From: Desulfuromonadaceae bacterium | GTDB lineage: Bacteria > Desulfobacterota > Desulfuromonadia > Desulfuromonadales > Geopsychrobacteraceae | Assembly: GCA_013138655.1 (NCBI GenBank) | Contig: WTCI01000107.1 | Location: forward strand, 1-17,731 | Direction: 5' to 3' | DNA: 17,731 nucleotides | Made by a program: the position numbers and the translations under genes | The notes under the pieces: model-generated | Database searches by the model: none | What the model was told of the DNA's origin: nothing | The model's input: only the letters and a program-made list of their open reading frames with translations | In this document: piece by piece, positions 6,939 to 17,281 of the stretch | Position numbering within the stretch: the stretch's first letter is position 1 | How the letters are laid out: every line of letters starts with the position of its first letter

Positions 6939-7509
6939 CAGGTTTCATTTCCCTTTCAGCCGGCAGTAACAACATCCAGACCTCTTTTTTGATCAGCAAC
7001 TGTTCTTGCTCCAGATCAACCTGCATGCCGATGCCGGTCAGCTCCATTCGTTCGGACAGCAAGCGCACCGGCTCGTCAGTATACAATCGCCGCTGTTGGT
7101 CGTCATAGTGGAGCCGTTCAGTATAGAGTTGTTCTCCCCGCTCGGTCTTGATAATCACGTTTCCCCAGACCTCAACCTGCCGCTCTTCCTGATCCAGTAA
7201 ACCTTGATCAGCTTGTAACCTCACCTGACCAAGCCGGCCGGCTTCAAAAAGAGTCAATTGTACAGTTTTGAGAGACACCTGACCTTGTTGCCGCTGGTAT
7301 TCAGCCTTGTCAGCATCCAGAGTCCAGCGGCGGCGGCCTTCTTCGGTCTGCGTATAGTGCAGTTGCTCCAAAGCTAAATCAATCTGCTTGGGCAACGCGT
7401 TCAAAAGGTCTTCCGGCCTTTGCTGCCGCAAGTGACGCCAGATCACGGTTCCCAAAAACAACACGGCAATGAGAATCAGGATTGCCAACAGGCGACGCAG
7501 ATTCAACAT
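6931..7509 (-). CDS. lptC: LPS export system protein LptC
   Basis: Bitopic inner-membrane protein of 192 residues that passes LPS from LptB2FG to LptA. A single N-terminal membrane helix (LLAILILIAVLFLGTVIW, about residues 7–24) is followed by a periplasmic jellyroll domain of beta-strand pattern with LptC character (DADKAEYQRQQGQVSL, VWGNVIIKTERGEQLYTERL, DDQQRRLYTDEPVRL). The ATG at 7509 is preceded by GGAG with 8 bases between. A longer frame reaching GTG at 7542 adds a polar tail without a ribosome site, and I reject it. LptC is weakly conserved, so context (kdsC upstream, lptA/lptB downstream) carries much of the weight. Confidence 0.9.
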   Translation of the reverse strand: MLNLRRLLAILILIAVLFLGTVIWRHLRQQRPEDLLNALPKQIDLALEQLHYTQTEEGRRRWTLDADKAEYQRQQGQVSLKTVQLTLFEAGRLGQVRLQADQGLLDQEERQVEVWGNVIIKTERGEQLYTERLHYDDQQRRLYTDEPVRLLSERMELTGIGMQVDLEQEQLLIKKEVWMLLLPAEREMKPDE

Positions 7510-7578
7510 CAACGCGTCTCCGTTATTGCAGTTATAGACCACTGGCTGGACAAATTAAAAAATTCCCAACGACTGTCG

Positions 7579-8097
7579 TCAATCTTTAAAATAGCGATCG
7601 GTCAATTCTTGCCATTGACCGCAGGCCTTCAACAGCAGGTCACAGATTTCTCGAACGGCACCACGACCACCAGAACGAACCGTCACGTAATCAACCAGCG
7701 GCAACACATCAGGAACCGCGTCGGCAACGGTGGCGCTAAAACCAACCCGGCGCAAAATCGGCAAATCAACAATATCATCACCGACGTAGGCAACCTGTTC
7801 GTCACCCAGTCCCTGGTCAGCAAGGATCTTCCGATAGGGCTCCAGCTTTGACAAAGCATGCTGATAGAGGATTTCGATCCCCAGCTCGGCAGCCCGCCGG
7901 GCCACGACATCCGACTTGCGTCCGGTAATGATGCCGACCTTGATGCCGGCACGCTGCAGTAACTTTAAGCCATGGCCGTCCTTGACATCAAAAGCCTTGA
8001 GTTCATTCCCCTGATTGTCGTAAATGATCCGTCCGTCCGTCAGGACGCCGTCAACATCCAAAAGCAGCAGCCTGATTTTAGCCAGCTTTTCGTACAT
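7579..8097 (-). CDS. kdsC: 3-deoxy-D-manno-octulosonate 8-phosphate phosphatase
   Basis: Haloacid dehalogenase-type phosphatase (172 residues) that removes phosphate from KDO-8-P to give KDO. Motif I is DVDGVLTDG (nucleophile and acid D14 and D16), motif II is IITGR with T58, K84 lies in SKLEPY, and the metal-binding GDD(I)VD is at 106–111. This is the short tetrameric KdsC form with no extra cap domain. The ATG at 8097 shares its first base with the last base of the kpsF stop (TGATG). The in-frame TTG one codon earlier is less likely. SD-like GGGGGTGG lies just upstream. Confidence 0.96.
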   Translation of the reverse strand: MYEKLAKIRLLLLDVDGVLTDGRIIYDNQGNELKAFDVKDGHGLKLLQRAGIKVGIITGRKSDVVARRAAELGIEILYQHALSKLEPYRKILADQGLGDEQVAYVGDDIVDLPILRRVGFSATVADAVPDVLPLVDYVTVRSGGRGAVREICDLLLKACGQWQELTDRYFKD

Positions 8098-9062
8098 CAA
8101 ACCACCCCCGCCTTAAGCAGGTCGTGCAGATGGACAATCCCGACCGGCACGGTCCCTTGCTCTTCAGCAAAGACAAATAGCGAGGTAATCGAGTGACTCT
8201 CCATGATCTGCAGGGCTTTGGCCGCCAGATTGCGGCGCAGGATACGCTTTGGTGAGGTCGTCATAACCTCTGAAATCGGTTTCTGCAAACTGTCCAACCC
8301 ATTCTCCATGATGCGCCGCAGGTCACCGTCAGTAAACACCCCGAGCAACCGCTGTTGCGCATCAACAACCCCGGTAATCCCAAGTTTTTTGCTGGTAATT
8401 TCAAACAAAGCATCACGCAATAGAGTTTCCGGTGTCACAAGAGGGATATCCGGCCCCTGATTCATCAAATCTTCGACCCGCAGCAGCAAACGTTTACCGA
8501 GCGCCCCACCGGGGTGAAAAAGAGCAAAATCTTCCGCCTTGAAACCGCGTTCCTCAAGCAGAGCAACGGCCAAAGCATCCCCCATCGCCAGAGTCGCCGT
8601 GGTACTGGCCGTCGGTGCCAGTCCAAGAGGGCAGGCTTCTTCAGCAACACTGATATCCAGATGGACATCACCGGCAATCGCCAGAGTGCTTTTCGGGTTG
8701 CCCGACATGGCGATCAGCGGCAAACCCATCCGCTTGATCACAGGAAGAATACGACAGACTTCTTCGGTCTCACCGGAATTGGAAATGGCAATAACGACAT
8801 CCCGTTTGGCCAGCATGCCGAGGTCGCCATGGATCCCTTCCGCCGGATGGAGGAAAAAAGTCGGGGTGCCGGTCGAAGCCATGGTTGCCGCGATCTTCTG
8901 ACAGATCAGGCCCGACTTGCCCATCCCGGTTACAACCACTTTTCCCCGGCAAGCAAGAATCATCTCGATCGCCTTGGTGAAAGCTCCGTCAAGCCGTGAT
9001 TGCAAGGCCAAAATAGCATCCGCTTCGACTTGCAAAACCCGTTTCGCAGTTTCAATCAGCAA
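8097..9062 (-). CDS. kpsF: D-arabinose 5-phosphate isomerase, KpsF/GutQ family
   Basis: Converts ribulose-5-phosphate to arabinose-5-phosphate, the first committed step of KDO synthesis (KdsD activity). From the chosen start it is 321 residues. A SIS sugar-isomerase domain (GMGKSG near 46, HPAEGIHGDLG near 72, SNSGET near 94, FHPGGALGKR near 182) is followed by two CBS domains (about 197–321). I chose TTG at 9062 because GGGAG (9074–9070) is 7 bases upstream. The alternative TTG at 9080 has no ribosome site. It overlaps kdsA by 7 bp and is followed by kdsC. The three enzymes act consecutively. The gene could equally be named kdsD. Confidence 0.95.
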   Translation of the reverse strand: MLIETAKRVLQVEADAILALQSRLDGAFTKAIEMILACRGKVVVTGMGKSGLICQKIAATMASTGTPTFFLHPAEGIHGDLGMLAKRDVVIAISNSGETEEVCRILPVIKRMGLPLIAMSGNPKSTLAIAGDVHLDISVAEEACPLGLAPTASTTATLAMGDALAVALLEERGFKAEDFALFHPGGALGKRLLLRVEDLMNQGPDIPLVTPETLLRDALFEITSKKLGITGVVDAQQRLLGVFTDGDLRRIMENGLDSLQKPISEVMTTSPKRILRRNLAAKALQIMESHSITSLFVFAEEQGTVPVGIVHLHDLLKAGVV

Positions 9063-9898
9063 CTTTCGACTCCCGTACAATTTTGCTTGAAAATCGCATC
9101 GATCGCTAAAACCTGCTGCAACATTGACTTGACCTGAGCGAGAGGCAGGGAATTGGGGCCATCACAAAGAGCCTGATCGGGATTTTCATGAACCTCCCAG
9201 AATAAACCATCAATCCCGGTTGCGGCAGCTGCACGGGAAAGGGCACCAACATACTGCCGCTGTCCGGAAGAAGTTCCCCCAGCACCGCCCGGCAACTGCA
9301 CCGAGTGCGTTGCATCGAAGATCACCGGGTAGCCCATCTCGCGCATGATCACCAGCGAGCGCATATCGGTCACCAGGTTGTTATAGCCGAAGGACGCGCC
9401 CCGTTCAGTCAGCAGAATCTGATGATTGCCGGTCGATTCAATCTTCTTGATGCCATGCTCAACATCCCAGGGAGCAAGAAACTGCCCTTTTTTGAGATTG
9501 ACCGGCTTGCCGGTTTCGCCAACCGCCACCAGCAGATCGGTCTGCCGGCTGAGAAAGGCCGGAATCTGCAAAATATCGAGCACCTCGGCAGCAGCGGCAA
9601 CCTGACTGACATCATGGACATCAGAAATCACCGGCAGGTTAAATTCGTTTTTGACCCGCCCTAAAATCTGCAATCCCTTGTCGACACCGAGCCCCCGGAA
9701 GGATGTCACCGAGGTCCGGTTCGCCTTATCGTATGAAGCTTTAAATATCAGCTGGCAACCGAGTTCTTCGGTGATTTCTTTAAGTCGCTCAGCGATACGC
9801 AGGGTCAGCAATTCATCCTCGATCGCGCAAGGGCCGGCAATCAGAACCAGCTGTTTGTCTCCACCGAAAACAACCGATCCGACAGTCACTTGTTTCAT
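9056..9898 (-). CDS. kdsA: 3-deoxy-8-phosphooctulonate synthase (KDO-8-P synthase)
   Basis: Condenses arabinose-5-phosphate with phosphoenolpyruvate to KDO-8-phosphate. The 280-residue TIM-barrel enzyme shows LIAGPCAIE (19–27), KANRTS, RQTDLLVA, KKGQFLAPWD, and DATHSVQLPGG. C24 in GPCAIE, together with the His of DATHSVQ, the Glu of FWEVH and the Asp of CDGP, corresponds to the metal site of the metal-dependent class typified by the Aquifex enzyme. E. coli KdsA has Asn at the Cys position. The GGAG formed by the last two codons of pyrG lies 7 bases before the ATG, so kdsA is tightly coupled to pyrG. kpsF follows with a short overlap. Confidence 0.97.
   Translation of the reverse strand: MKQVTVGSVVFGGDKQLVLIAGPCAIEDELLTLRIAERLKEITEELGCQLIFKASYDKANRTSVTSFRGLGVDKGLQILGRVKNEFNLPVISDVHDVSQVAAAAEVLDILQIPAFLSRQTDLLVAVGETGKPVNLKKGQFLAPWDVEHGIKKIESTGNHQILLTERGASFGYNNLVTDMRSLVIMREMGYPVIFDATHSVQLPGGAGGTSSGQRQYVGALSRAAAATGIDGLFWEVHENPDQALCDGPNSLPLAQVKSMLQQVLAIDAIFKQNCTGVESC
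9070..9074 (-). promoter_or_regulatory. Ribosome binding site inside kdsA that fixes the kpsF start
   Basis: GGGAG, read on the minus strand inside the last codons of kdsA, lies 7 bases before TTG 9062 and nothing comparable precedes TTG 9080. It supports the shorter KpsF and a translationally coupled start. Confidence 0.6.
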
Positions 9899-9902
9899 GA
9901 GG

Positions 9903-11688
<1,786 letters not shown>

Positions 11689-12459
11689 TTAGCTGTTCAA
11701 CTCTGACATCAGCCGAGAAACGTGTTCCAGATCCTCCGGAGTATCAACCCCGTGACAAGCAAATTCGGTCTCGGCGACATGCAGCCGGATGCCGTTTTCG
11801 AGAGCCCGTAACTGTTCAAGGTTTTCCAGCGATTCGAGGGGTGTTTTCGGCAACTGCGGATATGCCAGTAACAGATCCCGGCGATAAACATAGAGGCCGA
11901 TATGACGATAAAGCACAACGCGGTTGAGCGCCTCGGCCAATTCATCTCGTGAAAGATCCCGCGGCCAGGGAATGGGCGCCCGGGAGAAATAGAGGGCCCG
12001 TCCGGCACGGTCTTTTACCACCTTGACAACATTCGGATTATAGAAATCGTCAAGCTGGTCGATACGACCGGCCAACGTCCCCATCCTGATTTGCGGATCG
12101 TCAAGTAGCGGCTGCACGGCCTGATCGACCATGCGCGGATCGATCAGAGGCTCATCCCCCTGCACATTCACGATCAATTCCGCATCGATCCGCTCTGCGA
12201 CCTCGGCAAGGCGATCGGTTCCGGTCGGGTGGTCAGCCCGAGTCATCATCACCTCACCGCCAAAGACCTTAACGGCCGTGGCAATTCGCTCATCGTCCGT
12301 GGCAACAATCACCTGCTCAACCGTTTTTGCCTTGGAAACCTGATGACAGACATGTTGAATCATCGGCAGCCCCTTGATCAATGCCAGGGGTTTGCCGGGG
12401 AAGCGGGTTGATGCGTAACGAGCCGGAATAACTGCTGTTGCCTTGATCGGTTTAATCAT
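11689..12459 (-). CDS. kdsB: 3-deoxy-manno-octulosonate cytidylyltransferase (CMP-KDO synthetase)
   Basis: Activates KDO with CTP to CMP-KDO, the donor used by the KDO transferase WaaA. The 256-residue protein has the nucleotidyltransferase signature [15 protein letters not shown] (11–25), [11 protein letters not shown] (73–83) and the metal-binding VNVQGDEP (97–104), all diagnostic of KdsB. AAGGA (12473–12469) is 9 bases before the ATG. It is separated from the phosphate transporter gene by about 100 bp and from pyrG by 184 bp, so it may be an independent unit within the cluster. The KDO pathway enzymes KpsF, KdsA, KdsC and KdsB are all encoded in this window. Confidence 0.97.
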   Translation of the reverse strand: MIKPIKATAVIPARYASTRFPGKPLALIKGLPMIQHVCHQVSKAKTVEQVIVATDDERIATAVKVFGGEVMMTRADHPTGTDRLAEVAERIDAELIVNVQGDEPLIDPRMVDQAVQPLLDDPQIRMGTLAGRIDQLDDFYNPNVVKVVKDRAGRALYFSRAPIPWPRDLSRDELAEALNRVVLYRHIGLYVYRRDLLLAYPQLPKTPLESLENLEQLRALENGIRLHVAETEFACHGVDTPEDLEHVSRLMSELNS

Positions 12460-12502
12460 GAGCTGCCATCCTTTTTAACCCTTGGACTGAACCTGAAAAA
12501 AA

Positions 12503-12534
12503 GGAATACTGTCGTGAAATTCTGCTGCTGTCAA
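12503..12534 (-). promoter_or_regulatory. Possible sigma-70 promoter for kdsB
   Basis: A perfect -35 hexamer TTGACA (12534–12529) lies in the gap upstream of kdsB. The best -10 partners are AGTATT at 18 bp (12510–12505) or TATTCC at 20 bp (12508–12503), both imperfect. It is a reasonable but unproven promoter about 45–50 bp before the kdsB start. Confidence 0.33.
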
Positions 12535-12558
12535 CGATAATTCACCAACTCGATATCT

Positions 12559-14334
12559 TCATACTTCCTTCGGCAATACAATTCTCGCGATCCGCTTGGT
12601 CAGACTATAGATACGTTTTAACTTGTCGGTCATTTCAAATTCCATCTGCAGGGTTTCCAGCCGTTCTTTTTCGCTCTGAGCAAGGCTTTCCACCTGATGT
12701 CGTGCCGCATCTTCCAAGCGTTGATTGATTTCACTGCGCATGGCAACCACCTCCTGCGCGGCAACCTGATCATTCTCCTGAACCGCTTTTATCGCGGACT
12801 TCAGAGCCTGATAAACCCGCTCGTGTAAAGTCGAAAGAATCAGTCGCATGGTTTTGCTCGGCTGCATGTTATCGGTAATCATTTTACGGCCGATTTGACT
12901 CAAGTCTGTCTCCAGAACATCACCGATCCTCTCCAGATTATCAGCAATCTGGCTGAGTTGAAAAAATTTCTCAGCCTGCTCCCTGGTCAGTTCTCGCTTA
13001 CCGATCCGGTTAAGATAGATCAGGATTTGCGCATGCAGGATATCGGCTGCGTCATCCGCCTTTTCAACGTCCCGGAAGATCCGTTCATCACGCGTCTCCA
13101 GAGCGACCCGAGCCTGAGCAAGCATCCCCAGGATATGGTCGCCAAGGTGGCAGGTTTCCAGCCGCGCAACATGCAGGGCCAGCGATGGAGTATCGAGCAG
13201 ATGATCATCCAGAAACTTCGGCGTCACGATCACACCTTCAGCGGCTTTTTCCCGATCCGGCAGAATTCTCGTCACAAACTTTGCCAGTAGCGGGGTAAAA
13301 CCGATAAAAAGCACCGTATTGACAAGATTAAACAGGGTATTGGCGTTAGCAATCTGACGTGGGGTTTCCGCCGCCAATTTTGCAAATCCATGTAAATGCT
13401 CTTGCACCGGAGAAATCATTCTCGACCAATCCGCCAGGAGATCCAGAAAGGCCAGCCAGATCAACACCCCGGCAACATTGAAAACCACATGGATGACAGC
13501 GGCCCTGTGCGCCACACAGGATTTGCCAAGGGATGCCAGAACGGCAGTGAAACAGGTCCCGATATTCGCGCCAAGAGCCAAGGCGATCCCCGCTGGCAAT
13601 GAGACAAATCCCTGGCTGGCCAGAACAATCACGATACCGGTAACAGCAGACGAAGACTGAACTAAAGCGGTAAACAATCCCCCGACAAGGATTCCAAACA
13701 AAGGGGTCTCCATCCGCACCATCAGAGTGAGAAACGGCTGATAGCTGTGCAACGGATACATCGATTCGCTCATCACGTTCATGCCGAAAAAAATCAGCCC
13801 CAAACCAAGCAGTATCGCACCGTACTGCTTCAGCTTCTCCTGCCGCCCAAGGAACAGCATGGTAAAACCAACAGCGACGAAAGCCAATGCCAGCTTGGTG
13901 ACTTTAAAAGCGACAATCTGGGCCGTGATGGTGGTGCCGATATTGGCGCCCAGGATAACACCGATCGACTGACTGAGAGTCATCAGTCCAGCACTGACAA
14001 ATCCAACCACCAGAACAGTGGTCACCGAGGAGGATTGGATCACCGCCGTTACCAGCGCTCCAACCAGTGCACCACTGAAGCGGTTGGAGGTCAGTCGAGC
14101 AAGGATATTCTGCATCCTTGCTCCGGCAGCCGCCTTCAAACCATCGGTCAGCTGTTCCATGCCGAGCAGAAAGAGTGCTAAGCCGCCAAAGACCCCCATA
14201 GTCATACCGCCCCAGGACAAACCTGGTGAGAGGGCGTCTGCAGCAAAAACGGCAAACGGAAAACAAACCGCGGCCATCAGGGCAATAAAATAAATTCGTA
14301 GACGGGTTGGGGTGGAGAAACTGCTGACTCTCAT
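12559..14334 (-). CDS. Na+/phosphate cotransporter family protein with PhoU-like C-terminal domain
   Basis: Membrane protein of 591 residues in the PNaS (NptA/YjbB) family, probably sodium-coupled phosphate import or export. After a hydrophobic N-terminal segment (13–33) come two inverted-repeat halves. Each carries the family QSSS motif (100–103 and 226–229) and a GANIGT motif (129–134 and 255–260). Multiple membrane helices extend to about residue 355. The last ~220 residues are soluble, helical and PhoU-like (for example EKADDAADILHAQILIYLNRI and QIADNLERIGDVLETDL). AGGAG is 5 bases before the ATG. The neighbours are lnt upstream and kdsB downstream, each with a short gap. Direction of transport and the role of the PhoU-like part cannot be read from sequence. 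Confidence 0.93.
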   Translation of the reverse strand: MRVSSFSTPTRLRIYFIALMAAVCFPFAVFAADALSPGLSWGGMTMGVFGGLALFLLGMEQLTDGLKAAAGARMQNILARLTSNRFSGALVGALVTAVIQSSSVTTVLVVGFVSAGLMTLSQSIGVILGANIGTTITAQIVAFKVTKLALAFVAVGFTMLFLGRQEKLKQYGAILLGLGLIFFGMNVMSESMYPLHSYQPFLTLMVRMETPLFGILVGGLFTALVQSSSAVTGIVIVLASQGFVSLPAGIALALGANIGTCFTAVLASLGKSCVAHRAAVIHVVFNVAGVLIWLAFLDLLADWSRMISPVQEHLHGFAKLAAETPRQIANANTLFNLVNTVLFIGFTPLLAKFVTRILPDREKAAEGVIVTPKFLDDHLLDTPSLALHVARLETCHLGDHILGMLAQARVALETRDERIFRDVEKADDAADILHAQILIYLNRIGKRELTREQAEKFFQLSQIADNLERIGDVLETDLSQIGRKMITDNMQPSKTMRLILSTLHERVYQALKSAIKAVQENDQVAAQEVVAMRSEINQRLEDAARHQVESLAQSEKERLETLQMEFEMTDKLKRIYSLTKRIARIVLPKEV

Positions 14335-14366
14335 TCAGGCTCCTGACCGGCAAATTCAACTCATCA

Positions 14367-14395
14367 ATTATAACCGATCCTGAGAGAAACTTGAG
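14367..14395 (-). promoter_or_regulatory. Possible promoter for the Na+/phosphate cotransporter gene
   Basis: A consensus -10 hexamer TATAAT (14372–14367) lies in the 78-bp gap after lnt, about 33 bp upstream of the transporter ATG. The matching -35 position (near CTCAAG, 14395–14390) is poor. The perfect -10 makes a separate start site plausible. Confidence 0.4.
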
Positions 14396-14412
14396 TGAGA
14401 GTTAATAAAATA

Positions 14413-15933
14413 TCAGGAACGCCGGCGGAAGGCACAAAAGAGAGCGATTGAGTAACCGCAAGAGAGTAACAAGCACGCTTGGGCCATCAGGTCACCGAAG
14501 CGGGTATAAAAGGTCACTTCATGACCAAGCCCCACCCGACCACCGAGTTGCTCCGCCGTAAACAAAGAGCTGGCCTGGGTCACCGTGCCGGACGGGGAGA
14601 TGAAAGCGGATATCCCGGTATTGGCCGAACGGACCAGCCAGATCCGGTTTTCTATGGCCCGGAAGCGGGTCATTGCCAAGTGCTGGTAAGGGGCGGAAGA
14701 ACGGCCGAACCAGGCATCGTTGGTCAGGTTGACCAACAGGTCAGCTCCCTGCCGAACGTAGGCGCGGGCCAGTTCTGGAAAGATTGCCTCGTAGCAAATC
14801 AGCACCCCTAACTTGTGACCATTTAAGGGCAGAGGGTTGACTTCCCCCGGAACGAAATCACCAACACCGACGACCAGCTTATTGATAAACGTCAGCAGAT
14901 GGCCGAAAGGGACATATTCACCGAAAGGGACCAGATGGATTTTATCAGAGTATCCCGACTCCCGCCCCTCCGGAGTCAGCAAATAAGCCCTGTTATAATA
15001 GTCGAACCTCTGCTCATCAATCTGTTTGTAAGCTGGGCTACCGACCAATAGATGGGTGTTCAACTGACCCGGCAAAGCACGCACCTGAGCCGCCAGGGGA
15101 ATTTCTTCCTGCAGAAAAAAGGGCGTTGCGGCCTCAGGCCAAATCAACAGAGCAGGACTATTCTCTGCCGCCCGTTCGGAAAGTCGCTGATATTGGTCAA
15201 CTGTCGACTGCCGATATTCCGGGCTCCATTTGACGGCCTGATCAATATTCCCCTGTACTATAGCAACCTGGAGGTGCTGATCCCGCTGATCCAGCGGGTG
15301 GCTTTCTCGCCAGACACCATAGCCGAAATGACTGATCGACATCAGCAGCGTTCCTGCTATGCCCAACCAGGCCAAACGGCTTTTCGATTCACTCAGTATC
15401 CAGGCGAGGGCGCAGTTCACTGCCACCAGCAGCAAGCTGACCCCGTAAACACCGGTGACATCGGCACTTTGAATCGCCAGAGAAAAATTCTGCTGGGAAT
15501 AACCGAACAACGCCCAGGGGAAACCGGTCAACAACAGGCCCCGCAGATATTCAAGAGCAACCCAAAGCGGCGGCAAAGTCAACAGGTACGGCAGCTTGAA
15601 CTGTCCCTTCAGATGACAGGCCAGCCAGGTTGCGACGGCAAAATACAGGGAAAGGTAGAGGATCAGAAACAGGTATGCGAGCAGGGAAAAAAACAGGTTC
15701 AAACCACCATAGGTGGTCATCACAATGTTCAACCAGTAAAGAACCGGGGCAAAAAACGCACAACCGCAGGTAAAGCCTGAAGCAAAAGGACGCCGCCGCA
15801 TCACCAGCAGCAGGGGAATCAGCGCAACCCAGGCCAACGGATATAGATCAGGGCGTGGAAAGGCCGATGCCATCAACAGGCCGGACGCCGCGGAGATTAC
15901 CAAACTGCGATCAAGACGAAACATCGGGATCAA
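14413..15933 (-). CDS. lnt: Apolipoprotein N-acyltransferase
   Basis: Adds the third acyl chain to the N-terminal cysteine of lipoproteins at the periplasmic face of the inner membrane. The protein is 506 residues. Several membrane helices span about 10–205, followed by a nitrilase-type domain with the triad E267 (LLIWPEAAT), K331 (SDKIHLVPFGEYVPFG) and C380 (GVLICYEAIFPE), then a last helix near 480–500. The TTG at 15933 overlaps the corC stop as TTGA and has GAG/GGAG upstream. ATG at 15924, three codons in, is possible but has no clear ribosome site. Lnt commonly follows a CorC-type gene and ybeY in proteobacteria. Confidence 0.96.
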   Translation of the reverse strand: MIPMFRLDRSLVISAASGLLMASAFPRPDLYPLAWVALIPLLLVMRRRPFASGFTCGCAFFAPVLYWLNIVMTTYGGLNLFFSLLAYLFLILYLSLYFAVATWLACHLKGQFKLPYLLTLPPLWVALEYLRGLLLTGFPWALFGYSQQNFSLAIQSADVTGVYGVSLLLVAVNCALAWILSESKSRLAWLGIAGTLLMSISHFGYGVWRESHPLDQRDQHLQVAIVQGNIDQAVKWSPEYRQSTVDQYQRLSERAAENSPALLIWPEAATPFFLQEEIPLAAQVRALPGQLNTHLLVGSPAYKQIDEQRFDYYNRAYLLTPEGRESGYSDKIHLVPFGEYVPFGHLLTFINKLVVGVGDFVPGEVNPLPLNGHKLGVLICYEAIFPELARAYVRQGADLLVNLTNDAWFGRSSAPYQHLAMTRFRAIENRIWLVRSANTGISAFISPSGTVTQASSLFTAEQLGGRVGLGHEVTFYTRFGDLMAQACLLLSCGYSIALFCAFRRRS

Positions 15934-16796
15934 CTTGGCTCAATCTCCACTTCGTTGACCGGAGGGAAGACCCGCAATTGTCGGATCGCCCGTTGATCAC
16001 CGACAACCACCAGCATCTCGAGCGTACCGATTTTCATCCGTTCTCCGACTGCCGGAACCCGGCCAAGATGCTCCACCACATAACCGCCGACCGTGTCAAA
16101 TTTTTCCCGTTCCACTTCGATCTCAAAGTATTCTTCAAACTCTTCAATATTCAAGCGACTGTCAATCAGCACAGAACCGTTCGGTTCCTCAATCAACCAG
16201 TCATCTTCCAGGTCGTATTCATCCTGAATATCACCGACAATCTCCTCAATGAGATCTTCCATGGTCACCAAACCGGAAGTGCCCCCGTACTCATCGATGA
16301 CGATCGCAATATGCACCCGGGTTTCGCGAAATTCCCGCAACAGGTCACTGACTGGTTTCGACTCGGGAACCAGACAGGGAGACCGCAGAACGTCATCAAG
16401 GGGGAGTTCATCAAGCGGCTGACCCCAGAAGCAGAGCAGGTCTTTGGCGTAAACCAAGCCGATGATATGGTCGTTATTTCCCCGGTAAATGGGAATGCGG
16501 GAATGCCCTGACTGTAGAATCACCTTGAGGATGGTACTGAGCGGTTCTTCCGCATCGATACAAACCATGTCCGTTCGCGGCACCATCACTTCACGGACAA
16601 TGGTTTCATCCAACTCCAGGATCGACTGAAGCATGTCCCCCTCATCTTCGTCAATAATCCCTTTTTGCTCAGATGCGTTAATCAGGTTTTGCAGTTCTTC
16701 TTCTGAGCTGGCCTCCGGTCGTCTGAGAAACAGGCCGAGCAAGCGCTTTGTCCAGCCGGAGGACTCCTGAGAACGATCTTTTTCCACCCGCGACAC
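15930..16796 (-). CDS. CorC/HlyC-type CBS-domain protein
   Basis: Soluble protein of 288 residues with an acidic N-terminal helical part, two CBS domains (about 66–190: EVMVPRTDMV, GHSRIPIYRGN, IAIVIDEYGGTSGLVTMEDL) and a C-terminal CorC_HlyC/transporter-associated domain (about 205–285: RLNIEEFEEYF, DTVGGYVVEHLGRVP). It lacks the DUF21 membrane domain of larger relatives. E. coli CorC (YbeX) is linked to magnesium/cobalt efflux and, from its ybeY operon, to ribosome-related phenotypes. The exact role here is unknown. I chose GTG at 16796 because GGGA is 7 bases upstream. GTG at 16802, which overlaps the ybeY stop as GTGA, has the purine run too close. Confidence 0.92.
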   Translation of the reverse strand: MSRVEKDRSQESSGWTKRLLGLFLRRPEASSEEELQNLINASEQKGIIDEDEGDMLQSILELDETIVREVMVPRTDMVCIDAEEPLSTILKVILQSGHSRIPIYRGNNDHIIGLVYAKDLLCFWGQPLDELPLDDVLRSPCLVPESKPVSDLLREFRETRVHIAIVIDEYGGTSGLVTMEDLIEEIVGDIQDEYDLEDDWLIEEPNGSVLIDSRLNIEEFEEYFEIEVEREKFDTVGGYVVEHLGRVPAVGERMKIGTLEMLVVVGDQRAIRQLRVFPPVNEVEIEPS

Positions 16797-16798
16797 CC

Positions 16799-17281
16799 TC
16801 ACTTCCCTGAGTTCAACCGATAACCTTCAGCAGACAAACATTCCTGCTGTAAAATAGTAAAGATTTCCTGTTCACGTGCTTCCATCTGCCGAGCTTCCGC
16901 TTCGCTCCCCCGCTCATGGTCATAACCAAGCAGGTGAAGAACACCGTGCAACAGCAAAAACACCAGTTCATGTTCAAACGGGATATTTGCCTCAGCGGCA
17001 TCAGTTGCTGCCCGCTCCGCAGAAATCACTACATCCCCCAGCAGTAACGGCTGCAGACCCTTTCCTTCCCCTTCCTGCATGGCAAAGGAGATAACATTGG
17101 TCGGCCGGTCACGTTGCAGGTAATCACGGTTAATCTTCTGAATCCCAACATTATCGAGAATCAGGATCGACAGTTCCGCCTCAGGATATCCCGAGACGCT
17201 TAAGATCTTCTGCGCTATCTTTCGCAGGGGACGTTTCCGAATCTTTAATGTCCCTTGCCGATTCTCTATCTGGATTCTCAC
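16799..17281 (-). CDS. ybeY: Endoribonuclease YbeY, rRNA maturation factor
   Basis: Zinc-dependent single-strand endoribonuclease needed for 16S rRNA 3'-end maturation and ribosome quality control. The 160-residue protein shows the full metal motif HGVLHLLGYDHE, with H112, H116 and H122, as well as TNVISF (61–66) and the LGDVVIS strand (81–87). The N-terminal IENRQ is also typical. The start must be GTG 17281: an in-frame TAA lies two codons upstream (17287–17285) and no ATG exists nearby downstream. The ribosome site is weak (AAAGGTGA, at some distance). The first 101 bp overlap the preceding HD-domain gene in another frame. Confidence 0.96.
   Translation of the reverse strand: MRIQIENRQGTLKIRKRPLRKIAQKILSVSGYPEAELSILILDNVGIQKINRDYLQRDRPTNVISFAMQEGEGKGLQPLLLGDVVISAERAATDAAEANIPFEHELVFLLLHGVLHLLGYDHERGSEAEARQMEAREQEIFTILQQECLSAEGYRLNSGK

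Noticed and set aside
14395..14412. Terminator after lnt
   Set aside because: The AT-rich run just past the stop has no stable hairpin before it.
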